Shown here in pieces: positions 55,896-64,000 of a stretch of DNA of 64,000 nt (the first letter of the stretch is position 1; every line of letters begins with the position of its first letter). Both the position numbers and the translations under genes were made by a program. The stretch lies in the NCBI GenBank assembly GCA_030710605.1, contig CP092865.1, positions 33,377,749 through 33,441,748 on the forward strand. Reading direction: 5' to 3'. Origin of the DNA: Cordylochernes scorpioides (taxonomy: Eukaryota > Arthropoda > Arachnida > Pseudoscorpiones > Chernetidae). The notes beneath the pieces were generated by a model, which saw nothing but the letters and a program-made list of their open reading frames with translations, had not been told where the DNA came from and made no database searches.

Positions 55896-56275
55896 ATATA
55901 TATCTCTCTCAATTCATATTAATTAAAATATATTACAATAGTATATAACTCCGTCCTTGCCGGTCCCAAGCCCGGATGAAAAAGGAGGAGGGGGAGCAGT
56001 AACAAGCTCGCTAAAAAACCTGGCCTCAGCTGGCCCAGCTGATAGTACCCTGTAGGGGCTCCTGTTCCCGGGATACAGGATGAGAAGCCTTTGTACTCCA
56101 TGTTATGAGTAGCTGCACATGGCGTCTGTTCCTCATGTCAGAGGCGGCCATTTCTTTTGGAGCTAAGTCGGCATGCTACTGAGTAGTGCTCCCAGTCTTA
56201 ATGACAAAGGCAGAAGCATTCTACTTCACCCAGTGTGGAGATAAGAAAGAAGAAGAAGAAGACAATAGTATATTA
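55896..56275. mobile_element. Possible LINE 3'-end remnant
   Basis: A GC-richer island including GGTCCCAAGCCCGGATGAAA and GGAGGAGGGGG-like sequence, ending in GAAGAAGAAGAAG. Conserved 3' parts of some animal LINEs look like this. No reverse-transcriptase reading frame; low certainty. Confidence 0.3.
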
Positions 56276-56345
56276 TTCACTAGAGTGAATTTGTCAAATC
56301 ATCTAACAGAGTTTAATTCATGGCATCTTAATTTTCAATGAAATA

Positions 56346-56640
56346 TTTTTTGCTTATCCCTATTACACGAGTACAGGCTCTGATAATCATGGTGGATAGA
56401 AGTTGGCGACTGCTTTTACTGTGTCCATACATGTGAAAAGTAGTTCGACTTTGCACTTACAAATATGCCATAGCCCCATTTGTTTACTTGCACTCACTGG
56501 TGGGGTTGCACTTTTGCAGTAATCGGGGGCCATTGGAGCATTTTTTTTTTTATCAGAAAAAAAGTGCCAAATGCGGGAATCGAACCCAGGTTGTAGCGGT
56601 CGAAATCCAACTTTTTTAAACCATTCTTCCACCGACTCTC
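56346..56640 (-). mobile_element. tRNA-derived SINE, copy c
   Basis: Third copy, minus strand: head GAGTCGGTGGAAGAATGGTT, B box GGGTTCGATTCC, body GCATTTGGCACTTTTTTTCT, tail GGATAAGCAAAAAATA. More diverged than copies a and b. Confidence 0.7.
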
Positions 56641-57860
56641 TTCATCTCTCTCTCTCATCAAACTAAGCTGTATCCAATTAGTATCCATATAGTTTTCCTA
56701 GAAACCCTATTCAAAAACAACGACCACTCGCTGGAGAGCGTTTTAACATTATTTATCTTGAGGACTAGAAAACAGATAAGATTATGTTACACTATCTGAT
56801 AAGTGTTAGTTACTCAATTTCAAGAATGTTGTCATGTAGAAAATTAAGAAAGACAAACTTCAGAATGACGCAGCAATTTATTAAAGGCATAAGCACAAAA
56901 CTGAAATTGATAAAATACAAGAGAAGCAATGAGGGAAGTTTAGGCAGAGAGATAAAATACATATATATAAACATCAAAATTAATAATATGTATATAAAAT
57001 AATAAATACTTTGCTTCATAGCTCCTTCCCTATTGGGGCTGTGACCCACAGCTTGCAGATATATATATTTCTATAAAATATCCAAGTGTCTGAATTAAAA
57101 TGAAAAATGTCTGAATTAAAATTGAAAATTGTCTAATTAAAAGTTAAAAACCTATATATACAAATTTTTCAGAATTTTTTCCTCAGTTACTTTTATATTT
57201 TACAAATATTAATAGATATATTCATTTTTTAATTTATTTGATTCTACACACACAATAGATTTTTTGTCTTCAAATGTTATTTATCATCATTAAATTGTTT
57301 ATTTCAAAACACCTTCTTTTGTATTATTGCTTTCAATTAATTTATATTATATATTTCATATTTCTGATCTATTGTTAATTCATTTTATTTCAATTGTTAG
57401 CATAGTTTGTTACAATTTTTCATTTAGGTTGTTTTTAGATAACTTAGTGTGGTTGAGTTATGTATGTCATTATTATCAATTGTTGAAAACTTTATCACAA
57501 TTGTAAGTATAGCTTTGTTACAGTTTTTAATTTAGATTTTTCACATTTATATAACAGCCAGAGTGTTGCAAGTTGTATTTGTCAGTATAGTCAATTATTG
57601 AGATTATTATAATTGTAAGTATAGCTTTGTTACAGTTTTTCATTTACATTTTTTTTTACATTTTGATAACAGCTAGATGTGTTGAATTAAATAATATGTT
57701 TGTCGCTCCATTTTTATGTCTTCTATTCTTTTTTTCCAAATGATTAGAATTTCTTTTTATGCCTGTTCTGGCCTTTACACAGTTTACTAGTTTTGCTTTG
57801 CTTGGTTCTTATTTTACCTTTTTTTCAGCGCTCTGTCATGACTCAAAAGGGCTGTGAAAG
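56641..57860. other. AT-rich spacer
   Basis: No gene, and no repeat unit beyond weakly repeated GTAAGTATAGCTTTGTTACA (57500, 57616). Confidence 0.4.
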
Positions 57861-58710
57861 ACTCACTTTCTGAACCGCTAGGAAGGCTTATATGACTCGA
57901 CCCTGGAACAACACCCCTAATCCTGTTTCTCCTGTTCCCACTGATAATATTATTGGGGGCCTGAATATAGTTTGCCCTAACTGCTCAGCCCTGCATGTCC
58001 CTGGGGAAACTGTTGGTGGCTCCTGCATCAACCCAGGGAAAGTTCCTCTTCCTGCCTTGTCTTCCTTTGCATATGAAATGCGGGAATTAATGACCTCAAA
58101 GAGTGTGGAAGCTAAGTACTTTCAGATCAACATTCAGAGCCACAATAGCTCTTTGCCTTTTACCGGGCCCCTTCATCCTCATGACAACAGAGCCCCGTTT
58201 TATGTCAAACTTTATATTTTGGATTCTGAGACAGGAAATAATATTCGTATTGCTGCATCAGGGTCTTTGTAAAGCAAAATAACTACCCTACTGAATTTCT
58301 CAATGACATTCCCACAGGAATGCCTCCACACAAGTTAAACCTTAAGATTGGTGCTATAGACATGCTTCTGAGTATTTTTAATCCTAAGCAGAGTCTTTGC
58401 AATGGCGCAGGTATGATGATCCAGCGCATGTGCTCACATGTCCTTGAAGCACAAATACTGACATGGACCAAAGTTGGACACACTATCGATGCCAAAATAT
58501 TTTTTGGGTTTTGCTATGACTATAAATGAGGGTAAAGGCAAACCTTTTCTAGAGTGGGTCTCTTGCTACAAGAACCTGTGATTATGCACGGACAGCTCTA
58601 TATGGTTTTTAACGTTAGTGAACCTTGGATAGGATGTGTTGAACCCACATATATATAAAACTAGAAATGTAGTTTTTAATGAGGTCTTTTAAATTAAATT
58701 ATTCCCTTAA
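57861..58710 (+). pseudogene. Helitron helicase remnant with large internal deletion
   Basis: From 57892 a Helitron N-terminal segment is readable: LNIVCPNCSALHVPGE, GKVPLPALSS, then KYFQINIQSHNSSLPF. It ends in AASGSL at 58272. Without a gap the sequence continues, in another frame, as the extreme C-terminus of the PIF1-type helicase: TGMPPHKLNLKIGAIDML, LCNGAGMMIQRM. After further frameshifts come FAMTINEGKGKPF and MHGQLYM, and RNVVFNEVF near 58670-58690. The Rep nuclease catalytic motifs and almost the whole helicase are missing. Non-autonomous relic; I cannot locate its TC and CTRR ends with confidence. Confidence 0.75.
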
Positions 58711-60600
58711 TATTTCATCTCATATGCATTGCAATTTTCTTTCTTGATTTTTTTCTCTTTTTTTTATTTAAAGTATATTTATTTAAACTTTTCACCAATG
58801 CCTTTAGTTTTTCACCTGAAAGGAATTTTTGATATTGTTTGTTCGCTAATAAACTATTATTTATTATTTTAATTTTTTTTTTTTTTATTTTCTCCACTGA
58901 TCTATACATTAATTTCCTAAACTTCACTGTGCTGTCTTCTAATATGTTGTTGGCTAAGGTTTGTGTTCTGGATATGATGCCATTCTCACTTTGATATAGA
59001 AATATATAAGTTCTTCATGACTATAAACTTAGAAAGTATTTTTATTTACTCCTATACTTGAAATGTTACTTCTAGGAAAGTGTTAAAAATATCTCGAATT
59101 AAGTTGATCTCTAATCTCTTAAATACATTCAATATATATAGAAATAATGTTCATGTTTCATTATTTGGTAATTAATATAATTAAAATCAGTTATCCAAAT
59201 TTAACAAATGTTTGGGAGTTACATTTTGAATAAAAATTATATAATTAGTAATATTTTTCCTATCCAAATTATCTAAAAAAAAAAAAAGAGGATAACACTA
59301 CATAGTAATTTGTGTATTATACAGGCATTAATATTAAAAGACTTGTTTAAAACTATGTGAGGAAAAAAAAACAGAGACAAATGAAATAGATATGACTTTA
59401 AATTTATGGTACAAATTATTAGGAATGGTAAAAAAGGAAAGTGTATATAAAAATTGAGTTATGTGTGATGTAGATAAATGATAACAATAACTTTGACTTT
59501 TGCTTAATTAATAGGTAGAAAATCTTTCTTTTGATAAATAATCTTTAAGATAATAAACTTAGTGATAATAAAACTTATAGATAAAAACACTTGTTGGTAA
59601 TAAAACTTTTAGATAAAAAACCTAGATGTAATATAAAACTTATCGGTAAATAAAAACACTATTTATAAAACTTTTGGTAGAAAAACTTGCCTAAATATAT
59701 GTTCAAAATAGTGTACTTAACTTGGATAATTTACGATTGACATTGGATTAAATTTAGGTACTTTTTAATTAAAACATAAGGATTAAATATGAAAATATTT
59801 GACGCGCGTTTAAATGGCGTCGTTGTTCCTTCTCGGTAAAAGTTCTGTCTGCTTATTTTTTCCGCCGCACATGCGCACCACCTCTGATTCTTCGTCATTA
59901 ACTACGGAGGCGTACCACTTCTCACCGGCGGTGGCGCGGCCAGGGGAGCTTAGCTAGATTTGGTCAATCTAACCTCTCCAATATGTACAGTAGGACTTCC
60001 CTGAGATGACACCTCTCTACAAGGAGAGTTATAATTGCTAAAATACCTCTCTTTAAAAGACACTTTGGCTCCGCAACTTAGTGTCTTTTACAGGGAGGTT
60101 TACATTACAAGAGAATTATAATATAAAAACTTCATATGAATAACCAAAAAGTTATATTTTTAAATGTCTTTCTTTTAAAATATATGATATTCTTTGTTTT
60201 CTCCTAGTTATAGTATCAAAATGCCAATTTTTGTATATACAAAAAGGTGTTGAAAAGATGTTTTTCACAATTTTATCATGAATAGTTATTAAGTACACTT
60301 TATTATATGTGATGTACCAAGTATTGGGACATTGAGAATCTATTTAATAAGTTTTAAAAACATTATTTAAAAACAACTCCTGTATGGGTTTGGATTAAGT
60401 TCACTGAAGTTGTTGGGTTGGAATATTTACATTTAGAATATCAAATTGAGGTAATTAAAAAAACCACTTATGAAGAGGACTTATGGTCATAATGTTCTTA
60501 TTTTAAAGTCTTATAAGAAGTGAGAATGCATGAATATCTATTTGAAAGTTTGCTTTGCTGAGTTTCAAAGTCAAATGTCCACATTTAGGATTTCAGAATT
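58711..60600. other. AT-rich spacer with a GC-rich patch
   Basis: Mostly AT-rich. 59800-59960 is notably GC-richer (ACGCGCGTTTAAATGGCGTC, CCGCCGCACATGCGCACC). A pogo-like end CAGTAGGACTTCCCTGAGAT starts at 59991 without an obvious partner. No gene recognised. Confidence 0.4.
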
Positions 60601-60609
60601 TTTTAAATG

Positions 60610-61676
60610 CGTTAATGTATTATGAAATTGGCTTTCCTTGAGGTCTTTCAGTCGCAATGTAAACATTTACAACTTTTCAGCAGTGAGTTTGCAAATGTGT
60701 ATTGAGATCATTTTTCCTAGAAGTTTTAAAGTCACATTGTTCACATTTAAAAGGCTTCTCACCAGTATGTGTGCGTAAATGTTGAACAAGTCTTTTTTTT
60801 CTATTGCTCTGTAGTCACATGTTCACATTTAAAAGGCTTCTCACCAGTATGTGTGCGTAAATGTTGAACAAGTCTTTTTTTTTCTATTGCTCTGTAGTCA
60901 CAATGTTCACATTTAAAAGGCTTCTCACCAGTATGAGTGTAGGAATGTTTGACAAAATCTGATTTTTGTATTGCTCTGTAGTCACAATGTTCACATTTAA
61001 AAGGTTTCTCACCAGTGTGAGTGCATAAATGTACTTTGAGAGCATTATGGTATATAGTACTGTAGTCACAATGTTCACATTTAAAAGGCTTCTCACCAGT
61101 GTGAGTGTAGGAATGTTCGATAAGATGTGATTTTTTTATTGTTCTGTAGTCACAATGTTCACATTTAAAAGGCTTCTCGCCAGTGTGAGTGCATAAATGT
61201 ACTTTAAGAGCTTGCTTGTATATAGTACTGTAGTCACAATATTCACATTTGAGATGCTTCTCACCAGCAGGAGTGTAGGAATGTTCGACAAGATGTGATT
61301 TTTTTATTGCTCTGTAGTCACAATGTTCACATTTAAAAGGCTTCTCACCAGTGTGAGTGAGTAAATGTTCAACAAGATGTGATTTTTTTATTGCTCTGTA
61401 GTCACAATGTTCACATTTAAAAGGCTTCTCACCAGTGTGAGTGAGTAAATGTTCGACAAGATGTGATTTTTTTATTGCTCTGTAGTCACAATGTTCACAT
61501 TTAAAAGGCTTTTCACCAGTGGGCAAATATAAATCCATAATTAAAAATTGTTTGTAAATAGTTCTGAAGTCACAACAATCACATTCAAAAGAATGCTTGG
61601 ATAAATGTAGTGGAAGTTTACTTTCTTGTTGTTGTTTCAAAGTCACAATAATCACATTTCCAAAGCTTTTTATCAA
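60610..61676 (-). pseudogene. C2H2 zinc-finger protein, frameshifted at both ends
   Basis: Probable DNA-binding protein (or retrogene) made of tandem 28-residue C2H2 fingers with [13 protein letters not shown] linkers. The open part is 60801-61676, 291 codons. Finger 1 lacks the histidine pair; finger 4 ends HSYTP (second His lost). Fingers 2, 3, 5-9 have C-x2-C-x12-H-x3-H. Recognition residues (-1,2,3,6) are K,S,H,E in fingers 2, 3, 4 and 6; Y,Q,A,V and Y,N,A,V in 5 and 7; Q,S,D,K in 8; E,K,R,Q in 9. The tenth finger loses one base (60812, CACATG versus CACAATG), giving a stop. Upstream, KCDYCDFETTTRK is readable in another frame. Another finger ([18 protein letters not shown]) lies at 60680-60740. 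Decay or assembly indels are both possible. Confidence 0.7.
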
Positions 61677-61680
61677 GGTT

Positions 61681-62168
61681 ATAATACAATGTGGTTTAAA
61701 TAGGCTGATTTTCTATTTTAAACCAGAGTATATATATATATAGTAGATTAAAATTATGATTTTTATAAATATCTTCAAATTGTTAAGTGTTCTCCGTTTT
61801 ATATATGAAATATCTAGAAATATTGCTTTGAAGGGATTCAAATTTAGAGATAAAAAGGAAGTCACATACTAACAGATATTTGAGCATGTATTGCTATAAT
61901 TATGATAGAAAGAGAGATGTTGTACAATGTGTTGTCTTAGTTGATTTTTCTTCGGGGAAGATATTTCAGTTGCCTGCACAAAAATATTTTAAATTTTTTT
62001 GACAAATGAATAAAAATTGTATGATATTGGGCTGAAACCTCCAAGCAAAGATGCTTTCCCAATACATTGATTTGATATCGAATATACATTCCCCTACTAC
62101 CAGATAATTAAAATTATCAAAGTGAAAAAAAAAGAAAAGAATAAAAACACCTATGCTAAAATAATATA
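61681..62168. other. AT-rich spacer upstream of the zinc-finger array
   Basis: Would contain the zinc-finger promoter if it is a gene; I see no clear promoter element. Confidence 0.35.
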
Positions 62169-63020
62169 CAGTAAAACCCTGCTAATACGAACCCTGGATA
62201 TAACGAACCTTCCCTTATAACGAACCCACGCCGTTTTCCAATTCCATTCCATTGAAAATACCATCGTTATAACGAACTTTGCGATTTTTAGAATAAAGAA
62301 CTACCCCTATAACGAACCTATTTTCAGTCCCAAAATAATAAAATAAATTTAAAATACTATGCTTATAACGAACTTAGAATTGTAAAAAAAAAAAAAATTA
62401 AAACAACAAAATGTTGAGCATGTTTCTGCTCGCGGATCGCGATTTCAAAACAATAAATTTAGCGGAACTGTTTGTTTTAATTTTTGCACTTTATTTTTGC
62501 TGTATGTTGTATAAATTTTTACACATTATACTTTTTATTAAATAGAATATCTTTGCATCCATTAAATTTGAAATATAAAAAATGCAAATGGCTTCCAAAA
62601 TAAAGTAAAAAAAAAGGCATTTTAAAAACAAAAACGTTATTTCTTTTTAAAAAAAAGGCCATTTTCAGAACTTTTCAAAGTGAAGCAACACAGGCAAAAT
62701 GTTAAGAACATATTAAAATAAGTGAATATAACTTTTCAATTATAAAAAATAAAATATAAAGCTATTAAAAATTGTTACAAAGAGGAATCAACCTCAACTT
62801 TTGCCGCGATCGTACGTTTTAGGGCTAAAAAAAAAAAGTCCAAATAAACGGTCCCGTGATGAAACAAAAATTATTTTTATGGCATTAACTATGAGGATTT
62901 TGAAGACAGCAATGTTTTGCATGACAGGTTAAAAAAAAAAAAACGAAATCTAGACCTAAAAGAATATGTGGAAGCATGAAATGGAAGAAAAACACTAACT
63001 TTATTTGAATGGTGCAATGC
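62169..63020 (+). mobile_element. Pogo-like element copy 2, left part
   Basis: Starts TA-CAGTAAAACCCTGCTAATAC and matches the element at 44510 through GAGCATGTTTCTGCTCGCGG and AGAATATGTGGAA, without the SINE carried there. No transposase ORF and no right end in the window. Confidence 0.6.
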
Positions 63021-63023
63021 TTA

Positions 63024-63118
63024 TAACTATGGACATAAGCTTATAGGACAGTAGAATTACATTCAAATATTTGCTTCGAGCAATGCTCTTCAGCAAACTA
63101 TAAAGACAAGGCCATTAG
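63024..63118. repeat. Extra copy of the fold-back centre
   Basis: ACTATGGACATAAGCTTATA through GACAAGGCCATTAGGA repeats the centre of the fold-back element at 63397-63492, directly upstream of its left arm. Confidence 0.75.
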
Positions 63119-63253
63119 GAATAAATTAACACAAAGCAATAACGCGCCATCTATACATATAAAATAAAAGTATTTAAAAGCGCGAATGTTTCTTTTATAC
63201 ATAAAACGAACTTCTACTGTCCTTACTGCGATGAAGAAATATATTGGGAGGGC

Positions 63254-63312
63254 TTGGCTCATCAGTGGTGAACCCTCCCAGCGGTTTCGCCAATTTAATC
63301 CACCAGACCGCT
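63254..63312 (-). ncRNA. Permuted hammerhead core, left arm of fold-back copy 3
   Basis: Minus strand carries the complete set: AGCGGTC, TGGTGG, TTGGC-GAAA-CCGCT, TCACCA-CTGATGA-GCCAA, identical to the right arm of copy 2. Confidence 0.5.
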
Positions 63313-63619
63313 TCTCAGAGCTCTAATACTGTATTGGATCATTCTGCTTTTATATGCTATACTGAAGGATGGAATCTTAGAAATGGTTTTCAAGTAAACT
63401 ATGGACATAAGCTTATAGGACAGTAGAATTATATTCAAATATTTGCTTCGAGCAATGCTCTTCAGCAAACTATAAAGACAAGGCCATTAGGATTTGAATG
63501 TAATTCTACTGTCCTATAAGCTTATGTCCATAGTTTACTTGAAAACCATTTCTAAGATTCCATCCTTCAGTGTAGCATATAAAAGCAGAATGATCCAATA
63601 CAGTATTAGAGCTCTGAGA

Positions 63620-63678
63620 AACGGTCTGGTGGATTAAATTGGCGAAACCGCTGGGAGGGTTCACCACTGATGAGCCAA
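63620..63678 (+). ncRNA. Permuted hammerhead core, right arm of fold-back copy 3
   Basis: As in the left arm, except that stem III reads AACGGT instead of AGCGGT, creating one mismatch. All core residues (CTGATGA, GAAA, GTC) are intact. Confidence 0.45.
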
Positions 63679-63903
63679 GCCCTCCCAATATATTTCTTCA
63701 TCGCAGTAAGGACAGTAGAAGTTCGTTTTATGTACAAAAGAAACATTCGCGCTTATAAATCCTTTTATTTTATACGTATCTTTATTTTTTATTTTAAGAT
63801 TTTAAAAAATATAAAATTCAACAAATGGGATATTGAAGTATTTGCACCTATTACATGAAAAATAGCCTGATACCCTAATATGATTGAGTGGAGATATGAA
63901 AAA

Positions 63904-64000
63904 NNNNNNNNNNNNNNNNNNNNNNNNNNNNNNNNNNNNNNNNNNNNNNNNNNNNNNNNNNNNNNNNNNNNNNNNNNNNNNNNNNNNNNNNNNNNNNNNN
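63904..64000. other. Assembly gap (N)
   Basis: 97 unresolved bases at the end of the window. Confidence 0.99.

Larger units (their letters stand above)
63153..63778. mobile_element. Fold-back element copy 3
   Basis: Inverted arms of about 280 bp: left 63153-63432, right 63499-63778, with outer tips ACATATAAAATAAAAG and CTTTTATTTTATACG. The loop of about 65 bp contains ATTTGCTTCGAGCAATGCTC. Arms are nearly identical, so it is young. No ORF of its own; a 60-codon frame appears in both arms only because they are inverted copies. Confidence 0.88.

Noticed and set aside
59991..60120. Complete pogo-like MITE
   Set aside because: Only one end (CAGTAGGACTTCCC) is visible; no inverted partner found.
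63244..63426. Pair of 60-codon ORFs in both arms of the fold-back element
   Set aside because: They are the same sequence in inverted arms and lack any protein feature.

Overview
This looks like a repeat-dense, AT-rich intergenic stretch of a eukaryotic, most likely arthropod, genome. BEL/Pao, Ty3/Gypsy, Penelope-like (PLE), mariner, pogo-like, Helitron and Tx1-like elements all occur side by side. There are no operons, no rRNA genes and no convincing single-copy housekeeping gene. The only non-transposon coding candidate is a broken C2H2 zinc-finger array near 61 kb. The last 97 bases are assembly gap.

Layout. 0.1-1.5 kb: an 80-bp higher-order minisatellite interrupted by a fold-back element, then a near-perfect palindrome and a tRNA-like sequence. 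1.9-8.2 kb: a decayed Gypsy element (Gypsy-1) whose 5' LTR carries an ORF1-only, Tx1-like LINE inserted in its CT tract. 8.2-11.5 kb: a long 20-bp-based minisatellite containing a 752-bp tandem duplication. 11.5-13.4 kb: two Tx1-like LINE remnants, head to tail across a TC microsatellite. 13.4-15.3 kb: Gypsy-2 fragments ending inside gag.

The gag of Gypsy-2 is cut at 15345 and resumes at 43503. Between the two parts lie two direct long terminal repeats (15346-16973 and 41988-43502) with TGTTG/CAACA ends, a 4-bp target duplication, a primer-binding-like site and a polypurine tract, all oriented as a minus-strand LTR element. I read this as one giant LTR element of about 28.2 kb with an essentially non-coding interior, itself loaded with nested insertions. 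These are a three-copy PLE cluster (21.7-29.8 kb), a fold-back element (30.9-31.4 kb) and a young Mag-like Gypsy (36.7-41.2 kb) sitting in an 84-bp minisatellite.

44.5-47.6 kb is a pogo-like element containing a SINE and a nearly intact mariner. 47.6-54.6 kb is a SINE split by a complete BEL/Pao element with identical 470-bp LTR lengths and a 5-bp target duplication; its pol is in turn split by a 251-bp retroposon. 54.6-60 kb holds another SINE, a LINE-like 3' end and an internally deleted Helitron. 60.6-61.7 kb is the zinc-finger array. 62.2-63.8 kb holds a second pogo-like copy and a third fold-back element.

The most unusual signal is in the three fold-back elements. Each arm carries every conserved piece of a hammerhead ribozyme core, with three matching helices, but the strands are joined in an order that is not any of the three natural circular permutations. 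More ordinary hammerhead-like motifs occur in the PLE repeats, in a 312-bp tandem repeat near 17.7-18.0 kb, and near 8.7 kb.
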